Below are positions 8,705 through 18,546 of a DNA stretch of 56,760 nucleotides, one piece after another. The position numbers were made by a program, and so were the translations under genes. The stretch comes from Bradyrhizobium sp. ORS 375. Its GTDB lineage: Bacteria > Pseudomonadota > Alphaproteobacteria > Rhizobiales > Xanthobacteraceae. The stretch spans positions 1 to 56,760 of the forward strand of contig NZ_CAFI01000049.1 of the NCBI RefSeq assembly GCF_000239775.1. Reading direction: 5' to 3'. The notes under the pieces were generated by a model that worked only from the letters and a program-made list of their open reading frames with translations, was not told the DNA's origin and searched no databases. The first letter of the stretch is position 1; each line of letters begins with the position of its first letter.

Positions 8705-9475
8705 TCACGTGTAGTAGATCGCGAGCTTCAAAGCGGGGTCGTCGTTCGACTGAAACGTCGCGTAGCGCAGCTTCACGCGCCCCTTCTTGGGATGATCGAG
8801 CAGCTTCTCGCCCGCAGCGAGTGCCTTGACGTCGTGGGCAGCCCACAACTCATCGAACTCGCGGCTGCCGCCGCGCAGCCGCGCGAGCAGATCCACGAAT
8901 GCAGGATCGCCGGCCCACAGATCGTAGGTCACGCGAAACTGCGCGACCATTCGTCTGGCCAGATCCTTCCATTGCGCTCCGAACAGCTTGCGCACGCCCG
9001 GCACACACAGCATCAGCAGCAGCGTGTTGCGATCCTCGTCGGCGAGCTGTGAAAAGCCGAAGATCTCGTCGGCCTGATCATTCCAGGCCAGGACATCCCA
9101 GCGCCGTCCCGAGATGTAGGCCGGCTGATTCAGGCTCTGCACCAGTTCGCGCAGTCCGAGCGGCACCTGTTCACGCGCGAAGGGTTTGCGCGCCGGTGCG
9201 CGCGCCAGCGCCTTGAGATGCGCGTGCTCCGTTCGGGTGAGGCGCAGGGCGCGCGCCAGCGCATCGATGGTCGACGGTGACGGCGTCACCGCGCGGCCCT
9301 GCTCGAGGCGGATGTACCAGTCGACGCCGATGCCGGCGAGTTCCGCCACTTCCTCGCGGCGTAGCCCTGCCGTGCGCCGCCGTCGCCCGGCCGCGAGCCC
9401 GACCGCTTGCGGCGCCAGCTTCTCGCGCCGGGAGCGCAGGAAGCTGCCGAGTGCGGCATGTCTTGGATCGCTCAT
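8705..9475 (-). CDS. XRE-type helix-turn-helix regulator with MmyB-like ligand-binding domain
   Basis: This 256-residue protein starts with a Cro/C1-type DNA-binding domain (LGSFLRSRREKL, TAGLRREEVAELAGIGVDWYIRLEQGR, about residues 9-62). It continues with the MmyB-like ligand-binding domain (SLNQPAYISGRRWDVLAWNDQA, about 114-136). Family members usually control an adjacent oxidoreductase gene. Here the quinone-oxidoreductase-like gene at 9602 diverges from it, across a 126-base gap that carries palindromes. Local control of that gene and autoregulation are therefore likely by inference. The ligand is unknown. Confidence 0.9.
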   Translation of the reverse strand: MSDPRHAALGSFLRSRREKLAPQAVGLAAGRRRRTAGLRREEVAELAGIGVDWYIRLEQGRAVTPSPSTIDALARALRLTRTEHAHLKALARAPARKPFAREQVPLGLRELVQSLNQPAYISGRRWDVLAWNDQADEIFGFSQLADEDRNTLLLMLCVPGVRKLFGAQWKDLARRMVAQFRVTYDLWAGDPAFVDLLARLRGGSREFDELWAAHDVKALAAGEKLLDHPKKGRVKLRYATFQSNDDPALKLAIYYT

Positions 9476-9484
9476 GGCGCGCTC

Positions 9485-9526
9485 CCTAGGCGGAAGGGTT
9501 CCAGACTGGGCCCAGCTAGTCCTAGG
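9485..9526. promoter_or_regulatory. Candidate operator palindromes between regulator and oxidoreductase
   Basis: The sequence shows CCTAGG at 9485-9490 and again at 9521-9526, with the perfect palindrome CTGGGCCCAG at 9506-9515 between them. Their position between divergent genes makes them candidate binding sites for the neighbouring XRE regulator. I do not know the true operator of this regulator. Confidence 0.35.
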
Positions 9527-9601
9527 ATAATACCAGGCCTTCTCGCCGACAGCATAGACCGGCAGTCTCCCGTCCCGCTACCCGTGGAATGGAGAACGAT
9601 C

Positions 9602-10681
9602 ATGAAGGCAGCCGTGCTGAAGCGTCTTGGATCGCCATTGGAGATCGAGCAGGTCGAGGACCCCGTGCTCGGCACCGGCGAGGTCATCGTCGACATCGCC
9701 GCGGCCGGCGTGCTGTCCTATGCGAATGAGGTATTCAGCGGCGAACGAAAGTATTTGCTGGAGCTGCCCGCCATTCCCGGAACGAGCGGCATCGGCCGGG
9801 TCAGCGCTGTTGGCCCCGACGCGACGCATCTTGCGATCGGCGACTGGGTGTTCTGCGATCCGACCGTGCGCTCACGCGACAACGCGCTCGCCCCCGACAT
9901 CACCCTGCAGGGCCTGAGCGCGCGGGGACCTGGTGGGCTGAAGCTTCAGCAGTATTTCCGGCACGGCTCGTTCGCGCAGCGGATGCGGCTGCCGACGGAG
10001 AACGCCAAGCCGATCGGTGTCATCAATCCTGATGATGCTGCGCGATGGTGCGCGCTCGGCACACTGCTCGTGCCCTATGGCGGCTTTCTCGCCGCCCATC
10101 TGCAACCCGGCGAGACCGTGCTGGTCAGCGGCGCTACCGGCCGGTTCGGCAGCGCCGCCGTTGCCGTGGCGCTCGCCATGGGGGCTGCTGCGGTCGTCGC
10201 GCCCGGCCGCAACGAGGCCATGCTGGCCGAGCTCACGCGCAGGTTCGGCGCACGCGTCCATCCCGTCAGACTATCCGGCGTCGCAAGCGAGGATACCGAG
10301 CGCATGAAGCGCGCTGCGTCCGGCCCGATCGACTGCGTGCTCGACATCATGCCGCCCTCGGTCACGACCGATGTCGTCAGGTCGGCCGTGATGACCGTGC
10401 GTCCATATGGGCGAGTGGTGCTGATGGGCGGCGTCGGCATGCTCGGCGGTCCCGGGCTCGATCTGCCCTATCCCTGGATCATGCGCGACTGCATCACGAT
10501 CCACGGCGTCTGGATGTGTCCGCCCACCGCGACGGTGAAGATGGTGGGGCTGATCAGGGGCGGCTTGCTCGACCTCGCGCAGTTCGAACCGACCTGCTTC
10601 GGTCTCGACCACGCCAACGCGGCGGTGGCCCATGCCGCCGCGCACCGCGAGCCGTTCAAGATGACGGTGATCAGACCCTGA
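9602..10681 (+). CDS. Zinc-independent alcohol dehydrogenase / quinone oxidoreductase family protein
   Basis: This 359-residue medium-chain dehydrogenase/reductase opens with a GroES-like domain (MKAAVLKRLGSPLEIEQVEDPVLG). A Rossmann fold follows with VLVSGATGRFGSAAVAVALAMGA (about residues 170-192). The cysteine and histidine ligands of zinc-containing alcohol dehydrogenases are not evident, which points to the zinc-free quinone-oxidoreductase branch, probably using NADPH. The ATG at 9602 follows TGGAGAACG; a longer frame upstream has no family support. It diverges from an XRE/MmyB-type regulator. Its stop lies 12 bases from the convergent stop of lolD. The substrate cannot be told from sequence. 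Confidence 0.88.
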   Translation: MKAAVLKRLGSPLEIEQVEDPVLGTGEVIVDIAAAGVLSYANEVFSGERKYLLELPAIPGTSGIGRVSAVGPDATHLAIGDWVFCDPTVRSRDNALAPDITLQGLSARGPGGLKLQQYFRHGSFAQRMRLPTENAKPIGVINPDDAARWCALGTLLVPYGGFLAAHLQPGETVLVSGATGRFGSAAVAVALAMGAAAVVAPGRNEAMLAELTRRFGARVHPVRLSGVASEDTERMKRAASGPIDCVLDIMPPSVTTDVVRSAVMTVRPYGRVVLMGGVGMLGGPGLDLPYPWIMRDCITIHGVWMCPPTATVKMVGLIRGGLLDLAQFEPTCFGLDHANAAVAHAAAHREPFKMTVIRP

Positions 10682-10693
10682 TCGCTTCTAGGC

Positions 10694-11395
10694 TCAATCC
10701 AGCTCGACGACCTTGCCGGCGACGATGGAGACGCGTCGGTCCATGCGGCCGGCCAGCTCCATGTTGTGGGTCGCGATCAGCATCGCGACCCGGGTTGCCT
10801 TGGTGAGCTGCATCAGGGCGTGGAAGACATGCTCGGCGGTGCCGGGATCGAGATTGCCGGTCGGCTCGTCCGCCAGCAGCGCACGTGGCGCGTTGGCGAC
10901 CGCACGTGCGATCGCGACGCGCTGCTGCTCGCCGCCGGAGAGCTCGGAGGGGCGGTGCTTGATGCGCTCACCGAGCCCGAGATAGGCCAGGATCTCGCTC
11001 GCCCGCTTCACCGTCTCCGAGCGTTTCAGGCCGCGGATCATCTGCGGCAGCATCACGTTCTCCAGCGCCGTGAACTCCGGCAGCAGCCGGTGCGACTGGT
11101 AGACGAAGCCGATGTCGGTGCGGCGCATCTGGGTGCGCTCGATGTCGGTCAGCTGCGACGTCGGCGTGCCGCCGACATAGACCTCGCCCTCGTCGGGGCT
11201 CTCCAGCAGACCCGCGATATGCAGCAATGTCGATTTGCCCGAGCCCGACGGCGCCACCAGCGCCACCGACTGCCCGGCCCACAAGGCAAGCTTGGCGCCG
11301 TCCAGGATCGTCAGCTGCTTCTCGCCCTGCATGTACCGGCGCTTGATCTCGTGGAGATAAACGACCGGGACGTCTTCTGCCCCCTGCTCTTCCAT
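10694..11395 (-). CDS. lolD: Lipoprotein-releasing ABC transporter ATP-binding subunit LolD
   Basis: This 233-residue ATPase has Walker A (APSGSGKST), the signature [14 protein letters not shown], Walker B ([10 protein letters not shown]) and the [10 protein letters not shown] segment typical of the LolD/MacB group. It powers extraction of mature lipoproteins from the inner membrane for delivery to LolA. It starts 7 bases after the stop of lolC, so the two are co-transcribed. The upstream neighbour beyond lolC is proS, a common rhizobial order. Confidence 0.96.
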   Translation of the reverse strand: MEEQGAEDVPVVYLHEIKRRYMQGEKQLTILDGAKLALWAGQSVALVAPSGSGKSTLLHIAGLLESPDEGEVYVGGTPTSQLTDIERTQMRRTDIGFVYQSHRLLPEFTALENVMLPQMIRGLKRSETVKRASEILAYLGLGERIKHRPSELSGGEQQRVAIARAVANAPRALLADEPTGNLDPGTAEHVFHALMQLTKATRVAMLIATHNMELAGRMDRRVSIVAGKVVELD

Positions 11396-11402
11396 CAGCG
11401 CC

Positions 11403-12683
11403 TCACTCGTAGCGAAGCGCTTCGACCGGGTCTAATCGGGCCGCGCGCCAGGAGGGATAGAGCGTGGCCAGAAAGGACAGGGTCAGGGCCATGATGACCA
11501 CCGCGCTGGTCTCGCCGGCATCGATCTCCGCCGGCAGCTTCGACAAGAAGTACAGCGTCGGATCGAACAGGTCGGTGTTGGTCAGCCACGACAGGAACAG
11601 CCGGATGGTCTCGATGTTCATGCAGATCAGCAGGCCGACGATGAAGCCGGTGAGCGTCCCGACCACGCCGATCGAGGCCCCGGTGATCAGGAAGATCCGC
11701 ATGATCGCGCCTTGCGAGGCGCCCATCGTCCTGAGCACGGCGATGTCCTGGCCCTTGTCCTTGACCAGCATGATCAGCCCGGAGACGATGTTGAGCGCCG
11801 CCACCAGCACGATCAGGGTGAGGATCAGGAACATCACGTTGCGCTCGACCTGCAGCGCGTTGAAGAAGGTCGAGTTGCGCTGGCGCCAGTCGACCAGGAA
11901 CACCGGCCGGCCCGCAGCCTCGGTCACCGTCTTGCGGAACTGCTCCACCTTGTCGGGATTGCTGGTGAAGATCTCGATCGCGGTGACGTCATTGTTGCGG
12001 TTGAAATAGGCCTGCGCCTCCGCCAGCGGCATGAACACGAAGCTGGAATCGTATTCGGACATGCCGATCTCGAACACCGCCGCGACCTTGTAGGGCTTGA
12101 TGCGCGGCGTGGTGCCCATCGGCGTCACCGCGCCCTTCGGCGCAACCAGCGTGATGCTGTCACCTGCATGCAGCGAAAGCAGGTCGGCGAGACGGCGGCC
12201 GATGGCGACGCCCTGGCCCTCGTCGAAGCCTTCCAGCGTGCCCTGCTTGATGTTCTTGGCGATCGAGGTCAGGTTGGTCAGATCCTGCGAGCGAATGCCG
12301 CGGATGAATACGCCCGACGCGTTGAACGGCGATGAGCCGAGGCCCTGGCCGTCGACCACAGGTGCGGCGAGCCGGATGCCCTGCACCTGCGAGATCCGCT
12401 CCGAGACGTCCTTCCAGTCGGTGAGCGGCGATTCCAGCGGCTGCACCAGCAGATGGCCGTTGAGGCCGAGGATCTTGTCGAGCAGCTCCTTGCGGAAGCC
12501 GTTCATGACCGCCATCACGATGATCAGCGTCGCGACGCCGAGCATGATGCCGAGGAACGAGAACCCCGCGATGACCGAGATAAATCCCTCGCGGCGCCGG
12601 GCACGCAGATAGCGCCCCGACAGCATCCACTCGAAGGGCGCGAAGGGCGCGGTCTGCACGGGTTCGGTCATGGCGTTATCCAT
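11403..12683 (-). CDS. lolC: Lipoprotein-releasing ABC transporter permease LolC/LolE
   Basis: This 426-residue integral membrane protein has the LolC/E plan: an N-terminal segment ([29 protein letters not shown]), a large periplasmic domain (about residues 55-270) and three C-terminal membrane segments in an FtsX-like domain ([15 protein letters not shown] onward). The terminal [16 protein letters not shown] motif is characteristic. Alphaproteobacteria generally encode one such permease acting as a homodimer, in place of separate LolC and LolE. An alternative ATG at 12671 is equally possible, as neither start has a strong ribosome-binding site. Confidence 0.95.
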   Translation of the reverse strand: MDNAMTEPVQTAPFAPFEWMLSGRYLRARRREGFISVIAGFSFLGIMLGVATLIIVMAVMNGFRKELLDKILGLNGHLLVQPLESPLTDWKDVSERISQVQGIRLAAPVVDGQGLGSSPFNASGVFIRGIRSQDLTNLTSIAKNIKQGTLEGFDEGQGVAIGRRLADLLSLHAGDSITLVAPKGAVTPMGTTPRIKPYKVAAVFEIGMSEYDSSFVFMPLAEAQAYFNRNNDVTAIEIFTSNPDKVEQFRKTVTEAAGRPVFLVDWRQRNSTFFNALQVERNVMFLILTLIVLVAALNIVSGLIMLVKDKGQDIAVLRTMGASQGAIMRIFLITGASIGVVGTLTGFIVGLLICMNIETIRLFLSWLTNTDLFDPTLYFLSKLPAEIDAGETSAVVIMALTLSFLATLYPSWRAARLDPVEALRYE

Positions 12684-12778
12684 TGCGCGATCATCCCATG
12701 ATTCGGGCCGATTGTGGCCGGATTGGCCTGAAATGGGCTGGCTACCCCGGTGGATAATCCGATGATCGAACGAACGGC

Positions 12779-14113
12779 TCAGCTCGCCATGGTTCCAGCG
12801 CCGAGCCGGGCCACGATATCGGCCGGCGACATCATCTCGCGGGCGCCGTCGCTGCGATTCTTCACCTCGACCTTGCCCTCCGCCAAGCTCTTGGGCCCGA
12901 CCATGATCTGCCAGGGAATGCCGATGAGGTCGGCCGTGGCAAATTTGCCGCCCGCGCGCTGCTCGGTGTCGTCGTAGAGCACGTCCACGCCCTTGGCGAG
13001 CAGATCGCGATAGAGCTGTTCACAGGCCGCATCAGTGTCCGAACCGCCCTGCTTCAGGTTGAGGATCACGGCGCGGAACGGCGCGACCTCCTCCGGCCAT
13101 TTGATGCCGGCGTCGTCGTGGCAGGCCTCGATGATGGCGCCGGCGAGACGCGACACGCCGACACCATACGAGCCGCCATGGATCGTGACTTCGGCTCCAT
13201 CAGGACCGGCGACCAGCGCCTTCATCGGCTCGGAATACTTCGTGCCGAAATAGAAGATCTGGCCGACCTCGATGCCACGGGTATGAACGCGGCGCTCCGC
13301 AGGCACCTCGGCCACGAAGCGGGCGCCGTCGTGGACGTCCTCGGTCGCGGCATAGAGCGAGGTCCATTCCTTGATGATCGGCGTGAGGTCGCCGTCATAA
13401 TCGACCGACGCGGGCGGGATCGGCAAATCGAGCACGTTGCGATCGCAATACACGCCGGACTCGCCGGTCTCGGCGAGCACGATGAACTCATGGCTGAGAT
13501 CGCCGCCGATCGGGCCGGTCTCGGCGCGCATCGGGATGCCCTTCAGGCCCATCCGCGCGAAGGTGCGCAAATAGGCGACGAACATCTTGTTGTAGGCACG
13601 CCGCGCGCCGGCCTCGTCGAGATCGAACGAATAGGCGTCCTTCATCAGGAATTCGCGGCCGCGCATCACGCCGAAGCGCGGACGCTGCTCGTCGCGGAAT
13701 TTCCATTGGATATGATAGAGATTGAGCGGCAGGTTACGGTAGGACTTCACATAGGCACGGAAGATCTCGGTGATCATTTCCTCGTTGGTCGGCCCGTATA
13801 GCAACTCACGCTTGTGACGGTCGCTGATGCGCAGCATCTCCGGACCGTAGGCGTCATAGCGGCCGCTCTCGCGCCAGAGGTCGGCGAGCTGCAGCGTCGG
13901 CATCAGCAATTCGAGCGCACCGGCGCGGTTCTGCTCCTCGCGGACGATCTGCTCGATCTTCTTCAGGACCTTGAAGCCGAGGGGCAGCCAGGCATAGATG
14001 CCGGCGGCCTCCTGCCGCAGCATGCCGGCGCGCAGCATCAACCGGTGCGAGACGATCTCGGCTTCCTTCGGATTTTCTTTCAGAATGGGCAGGAAAAACC
14101 GCGACAAACGCAT
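12779..14113 (-). CDS. proS: Prolyl-tRNA synthetase (short type, no editing insert)
   Basis: This 444-residue class II synthetase charges tRNA-Pro. Motif 2 is seen as TNEEMITEI to [16 protein letters not shown], and motif 3 as [17 protein letters not shown]-terminal anticodon-binding domain starts near [12 protein letters not shown]. The roughly 180-residue editing insertion between motifs 2 and 3 found in the E. coli type is missing, as is usual in alphaproteobacteria. The ATG at 14113 ([19 protein letters not shown]) matches the family start; a longer frame upstream has no support. It precedes lolC-lolD on the same strand, with a gap of about 95 bases. Confidence 0.97.
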   Translation of the reverse strand: MRLSRFFLPILKENPKEAEIVSHRLMLRAGMLRQEAAGIYAWLPLGFKVLKKIEQIVREEQNRAGALELLMPTLQLADLWRESGRYDAYGPEMLRISDRHKRELLYGPTNEEMITEIFRAYVKSYRNLPLNLYHIQWKFRDEQRPRFGVMRGREFLMKDAYSFDLDEAGARRAYNKMFVAYLRTFARMGLKGIPMRAETGPIGGDLSHEFIVLAETGESGVYCDRNVLDLPIPPASVDYDGDLTPIIKEWTSLYAATEDVHDGARFVAEVPAERRVHTRGIEVGQIFYFGTKYSEPMKALVAGPDGAEVTIHGGSYGVGVSRLAGAIIEACHDDAGIKWPEEVAPFRAVILNLKQGGSDTDAACEQLYRDLLAKGVDVLYDDTEQRAGGKFATADLIGIPWQIMVGPKSLAEGKVEVKNRSDGAREMMSPADIVARLGAGTMAS

Positions 14114-14321
14114 GGGTTGGGCCTTCGAGATTCGGTTCGGGCTGGCGCAGTCAAACCGGATCAGGCGGCAAAACACAAGACTGGGATTGAGAAAAAGCGG
14201 CTAAGCCACCGTATTCCCGATCATTTTACTGGTTTCGCTGAAGCGGAGGATGAACGGCGAAAGCACGCCGGTTTCCGGAACGCGCGGGGCGCGGCCCGGC
14301 CGAGCTTGGCCCTCCACCGCC

Positions 14322-14819
14322 CTAATGCGGCCGCACCTGCGCCTGGGACCATTTGTCGAGGTCGCTGATCTCGGCGCTGCCCTCGATGGTCTCGATGGCG
14401 CCATCGCGGGTCACGAGCATGGTGCGCGGAATGTCGCCTTGCCAGGACGGATCGACCTCGAAGCGCAGCCGCTCGGCATAACCGTCATTGAAGATGAAGT
14501 TCTCGGCGCCGGCCAGCCCCGCCTTGTCCAGCATCGCCTGGGTCGCGGTGCTCAGATTGGGCACCAGGTCGGCGCTGATGGTGACCACATCGATCTCGGG
14601 GTGATCGGCCATGAACTTGCCGAGCTGGGGCAACTCGATCTTGCAGGGGCCGCAGGTCACGCCCCAGAAATGGATCAGGGTCGGACGTCCCGCATGGGCG
14701 CGCAACACCTCCCGCCAGCTGCCGCGCTCGAACGGCTTCAGCGACGGCGAAGCCGCCGTGCTCGGGCCCGTCAAGGCTGCAAGGGCAAGGACCGCAAGAA
14801 CCGCAAAGGTCTTCTTCAT
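14322..14819 (-). CDS. TlpA-like periplasmic thioredoxin-fold protein
   Basis: This 165-residue protein has a signal peptide (MKKTFAVLAVLALAALTGPSTAA) and a thioredoxin-fold domain with the redox motif CGPC in FWGVTCGPCKIELPQL (about residues 51-66). TlpA-type proteins reduce disulfides or bind copper for cytochrome oxidase assembly. That role fits the copper-chaperone neighbours but is inference. Its ATG overlaps the stop of the propeller gene by 4 bases (ATGA), so it is translationally coupled and is the last gene of the cluster. Its stop lies about 210 bases before proS. Confidence 0.9.
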   Translation of the reverse strand: MKKTFAVLAVLALAALTGPSTAASPSLKPFERGSWREVLRAHAGRPTLIHFWGVTCGPCKIELPQLGKFMADHPEIDVVTISADLVPNLSTATQAMLDKAGLAGAENFIFNDGYAERLRFEVDPSWQGDIPRTMLVTRDGAIETIEGSAEISDLDKWSQAQVRPH

Positions 14820-16054
14820 GACTCGTCTCCGATGGCCTGCAACCGATAGCCGTCCGCCTTGGTCATCCAAGACAGGAAGATCTGCTTTCCGCGCGCGACC
14901 AGCAGCGGGTGATCCGACGCATTGTCCGTGCTGGCAAGCGCGCGCGGCTTCGACCAGGTCTCGCCATCATCGCGGGACTGCATCATCATGACCGTGGTTC
15001 GCTCGCCGTCGAACTCCTTCCAAACCAGTGTCGTCGCGTCCGGGGTCGCGAGCACGTAGGGACGGGTCGGATTGCGATCGGCCTGGCCGATCGCCATGGG
15101 CTCGGAGAAGGTACGCCCGCCGTCGCGCGAATGCGCATAGAACAGTCCCTTGCGGATCTTGCCGTTGGTGAACCAGGCGACGTGATAGGCGCCGGACGGC
15201 GACACCGCGAGGCTCGGCCCCTGATGGGGACAGGCCTTGATCTGCCAGTCGTCGGTGCTGACCCGATAAACTTCGCCGGGCGTCGTGAGATTGCTGAAGG
15301 TGACCACGGCATGATCGCGCACGCTGCCTTCGAAGATGTTGCGGAACACCACCACCGGACGTCCCGGCCCGGCGAAGGCAAGACCGAGCCGGCAGCATTC
15401 GCAGGTGTTGTCCTGGGCGAGCGCAGCCTCGGCGTAGGTCGCGCCCTGGTCCTGCGACGACGCGAAGAACAGCCCTGCCCCCTCATAGGCACGCCCGGCT
15501 GCCTTGGCCGGCGCGCGGTTGCGCTTGTCGAGCCAGGCGACGAAGACGGTGCCGTCCTGGTCGAGTGCCAGCGCCTCGAAGCGCTGGCTCTCGTTGCTCG
15601 ATGTGATCGGACGCAAGGGAGCGAAGCTTTTGCCGCCATCGTCGGAGCGCGTGTACAGCACCTGACCATTGAAAGCCTGATCGCGGAAGATCGAGAACGC
15701 CACCGCGAGCGCGCCCTTGCCGTCGACGACGAGCTTGGGCCTGGCATCAGGCCCCCAGTCCAGATTGAGCTGCTGCTCGGTGACCGGCACGGCCGCGGAA
15801 TAGCTCTGGCCGCCGTCGGTCGAGCCCGCCACCGACACGCGCCCTCCGGCCATCCAGGCCAGCCAGAGCTTGCCGTCCTCGGCGAAGAACGGCGTCACCT
15901 TGGTCGCGCATCGGAGCTCGGTGCCCTCACAGGCCGCGTCCGAACCGTGCTGATGCACCATCTGGGCTTGCGCCGCGATCGGCGCGCTGAGAAGACCGAT
16001 CGCCAGTCCGAGCAGACTGCTTCTGAGCCGTGACGTTGTCATGTGCGTCCTCAT
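14816..16054 (-). CDS. Exported Asp-box (BNR/sialidase-like) beta-propeller with CxCC motif
   Basis: This 412-residue precursor has a signal peptide (LLGLAIGLLSAPIAAQAQ). It carries five Asp-box repeats of the form S-x-D-x-G-x-(S/T/Y)-(F/Y/W) (STDGGQSYS, SDDGGKSFA, SQDQGATYA, SRDGGRTFS, SRDDGETWS), so it should fold as a sialidase-like beta-propeller. The catalytic Arg triad and Tyr of sialidases cannot be identified, so the enzyme name should not be used. A cysteine cluster, NTCECCRLG (about residues 216-224), and two cysteines plus His residues near the mature N-terminus (HQHGSDAACEG, LRCATK) suggest metal or disulfide chemistry. It overlaps the receptor gene upstream and the thioredoxin gene downstream by 4 bases each. 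A periplasmic part in copper handling is inference from context. Confidence 0.88.
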   Translation of the reverse strand: MRTHMTTSRLRSSLLGLAIGLLSAPIAAQAQMVHQHGSDAACEGTELRCATKVTPFFAEDGKLWLAWMAGGRVSVAGSTDGGQSYSAAVPVTEQQLNLDWGPDARPKLVVDGKGALAVAFSIFRDQAFNGQVLYTRSDDGGKSFAPLRPITSSNESQRFEALALDQDGTVFVAWLDKRNRAPAKAAGRAYEGAGLFFASSQDQGATYAEAALAQDNTCECCRLGLAFAGPGRPVVVFRNIFEGSVRDHAVVTFSNLTTPGEVYRVSTDDWQIKACPHQGPSLAVSPSGAYHVAWFTNGKIRKGLFYAHSRDGGRTFSEPMAIGQADRNPTRPYVLATPDATTLVWKEFDGERTTVMMMQSRDDGETWSKPRALASTDNASDHPLLVARGKQIFLSWMTKADGYRLQAIGDES

Positions 16055-18453
16055 CGGAATGCCACCTTCATGCCCGCCATGAAGGCCCGTGGTGAGCCGG
16101 CGTAGATCGTCCCAGTGGTCGCCAAGACCTGCACGCCCGAGTTCACCGCGTTCTGAACGTTATTCGCCGACGCGATGTAGGTGCGATCGAAGACGTTGCG
16201 GATCTCGAAGAAGACGTTCATCGACTTGAACGTCTCTGAGGCAAGGTCGGTCTTGTAGTGGACGTTAAGATTGACCAGCTCATAACCGGGCGCCTTCTGC
16301 AGGTTCGCGTTGTCCAGGTAGAAGGAATCCTTCCATTGGACCTCGACGAAGGCACCCAGTCCAGCCAATCTGCCGCGATCGTGATCGTACCCGATCCGTG
16401 CGGTCAGTTCGTTCGGCGAAATGCCGGGGATCTTGTTGCCGGCGCGGTTGAAGCTGAAGAGCGCCTTGGTCACGCTGTCTACGACGTTCTCAGTATAGTC
16501 GGTGTAGACTTGATCGAGGTAGGTGTAGGCGGCAGTGAACCGCCAGCCCGGCAGGAACCTCCAATCCGCTGCCAGCTCAAGACCGCGATGTTCCGAGCGC
16601 GGCGCGTTGAAGGTGTAGGACGTGTTCTGCGCTCCCGTGACCGCCTGTGTGACGATCTCGTTGCGGAAGAACTCATAGAAGCCGGTCGCGCTCACGGTCA
16701 CCGCCCGGTTCGGCGTCCAGTCCAAGCCTATATCGTAGCCGAGATTGGTCTGGGACTGCAGCTGGGTGTTGTTGCCGAAAGCGCCTGTCGGCAGAACGAA
16801 CAGGTTCGAGGCTTGCGGCGTTCCATAGCCGGTGGCGACACGGGCCCGCAGCAGCCATTCACTGTTCACCTTGTACAGAATCGCCAGCTCTGGAGCGAGG
16901 TTATCGAACTGACGGTCCGCGGTGGTGATGCTCGTGGTCGTGGCGCCGGCCAGCCCGGTATAGGTATAGGCCGTGTTCACGCCGCGCAGATGGGTGCGTT
17001 CCCAGCCAAGGCCGGCCACCGCAGTCAGCGCGGCCGTCAGCTTGAGCTCCTCACGTGCGCGCAAGCCGTAGTTGGTCGTCTCGCTCCACGTGTTCGCCGA
17101 GAGCCGCCCGAGCGCCGCGTTGCCGCCTGGAACAACGAAGCGCGTATCTCCCGAGGCGGTCAGGGTGTTGTAGAAGGCACCGAAGAACGCCGTGGATTCC
17201 AGGCCGAAGATCTCTCCGCGCCTGGTGACGTCACTCATGTAGTTGTAGGACGGATAGTCGCCGATCGCGCTGGTCGATCCCGTCGGCTGGCTGATGTTGC
17301 GATCGTCGAACACGAACTGGTTGCGCCAGGTCGTGTTGTTGTCGAAATCATGTTCCCAGCGGCCACCCACGATGGTCCGTCGGTCATTACGGCCGAGACC
17401 GGCCTGCAGCGCAGTCTCCTGGTCGACGCCACCGGCCGAATTGAAGCCGTTCTTGTTGAGTCCGACGGTCGCACAGCCGCCCGCTAGCGACTTCCCGGTG
17501 GTGCAGCCCTGCTGATACGGGTTTTGATAGTATTGGCTCAGCGTGTACCGGATCGGCAGCCGCGTCGACAGCTCGTTGTTGATGATCTTGACCGTGAAGC
17601 GGTCATCCGATGTCACCTTCAACGTCCCGAGGAAGTTGACCGTCTGGGTGTTGAACCAGCTGTTGCCGAGATAGCCGTCGCCGCGCACGTCGCTGGTGAA
17701 CAGCGAGCCTTCGAAATTGCCGACCTTCTTGCCGAACGCCAGATAGTTGCTGAGATAGCCGAAGCTGCCGCCCTCGCTGCCGATCTCGGCGCCGTTGATC
17801 GCACCGCCCGGGCGGGTCCGGAAGTTGATCGCGCCACCCGTCGCATAGTTGCCAAAGAGGGCCGAGGACGGCCCGCGGATCACGTCGACCGCACCATAGG
17901 CATGCGGATCGATCAGGTCGCTGCGCGACAGGCCGTCCGGCTGCGTCACCGGAAACCCGTCGTCGAACAGCACGATATTGCGGATGCCGAAGCCATTGCG
18001 GGCATTGGAGCCACGGATCGAGATGCCGAGATCGCGCGGGCCATTGCCCTGCTTGAGCGACACGCCCGGGCTTTCGCGCAGGATGTCGCTGACGGAGAAC
18101 GCCGGCCGGTCGTCGTAGCGGCTGCGGTCGATCGTGGTCGCGGTCTGGCCGGACGGCGACTGGCCGAGCTGGTCCCGCGCGGCGCTCGCGCTGGATGCCC
18201 GGTCGGATGCGGCCACGCCTTGGCCGGAGGCGTTGGCCGCGGAGGCGGCTGTCGGCCGTGGCGCGCGGCTGCTGACCGCGGCCGCCTGCGCAGCCGGCTT
18301 GCGCGGCGTGCGCTGTGGCGCCGCGCGCGGCGCGTCGACCGTGACGGGCGGCAGTTCTCCCGCGGGCTGGGCGTGCGCGATCGTGGCCGGCTGCAACAGC
18401 ACCAATTGCAAGGCGATCACGCTCACGCCGCCAAGGGCATGATGACGAAACAT
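16051..18453 (-). CDS. TonB-dependent outer-membrane receptor, probably for copper
   Basis: This 800-residue receptor has a signal peptide and then an Ala/Pro-rich linker (about residues 35-120). The plug domain follows (SVSDILRESPGVSLKQG, GSNARNGFGIRNIVLFDDG, DVIRGPSSALFGNYATGGAINF), and then a 22-strand barrel ending KVAFR. The ATG at 18453 follows GGGGAAG and begins exactly at the signal peptide. A VTVDAP motif near residue 33 resembles a TonB box. The substrate is not shown by the sequence itself. The neighbours (PCuAC copper chaperone, two DUF2946 proteins, TlpA-like protein) suggest copper or a copper complex; a siderophore remains possible. The stop overlaps the next gene by 4 bases. 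Confidence 0.9.
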   Translation of the reverse strand: MFRHHALGGVSVIALQLVLLQPATIAHAQPAGELPPVTVDAPRAAPQRTPRKPAAQAAAVSSRAPRPTAASAANASGQGVAASDRASSASAARDQLGQSPSGQTATTIDRSRYDDRPAFSVSDILRESPGVSLKQGNGPRDLGISIRGSNARNGFGIRNIVLFDDGFPVTQPDGLSRSDLIDPHAYGAVDVIRGPSSALFGNYATGGAINFRTRPGGAINGAEIGSEGGSFGYLSNYLAFGKKVGNFEGSLFTSDVRGDGYLGNSWFNTQTVNFLGTLKVTSDDRFTVKIINNELSTRLPIRYTLSQYYQNPYQQGCTTGKSLAGGCATVGLNKNGFNSAGGVDQETALQAGLGRNDRRTIVGGRWEHDFDNNTTWRNQFVFDDRNISQPTGSTSAIGDYPSYNYMSDVTRRGEIFGLESTAFFGAFYNTLTASGDTRFVVPGGNAALGRLSANTWSETTNYGLRAREELKLTAALTAVAGLGWERTHLRGVNTAYTYTGLAGATTTSITTADRQFDNLAPELAILYKVNSEWLLRARVATGYGTPQASNLFVLPTGAFGNNTQLQSQTNLGYDIGLDWTPNRAVTVSATGFYEFFRNEIVTQAVTGAQNTSYTFNAPRSEHRGLELAADWRFLPGWRFTAAYTYLDQVYTDYTENVVDSVTKALFSFNRAGNKIPGISPNELTARIGYDHDRGRLAGLGAFVEVQWKDSFYLDNANLQKAPGYELVNLNVHYKTDLASETFKSMNVFFEIRNVFDRTYIASANNVQNAVNSGVQVLATTGTIYAGSPRAFMAGMKVAFR

Positions 18454-18546
18454 GTGAGACTTCCCCAACGCCGGCTCCCATGGCCGGTCTTCCTGATGCA
18501 CAACCGATCGGTGCGCGCTGTCGCGCGCCGATGACGACGTCTGAAC

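Noticed and set aside
14816-16054. Calling the Asp-box protein an exo-alpha-sialidase
   Set aside because: Asp boxes only show a propeller fold; the catalytic Arg triad, Asp and Tyr-Glu pair could not be identified and the gene context is copper handling.
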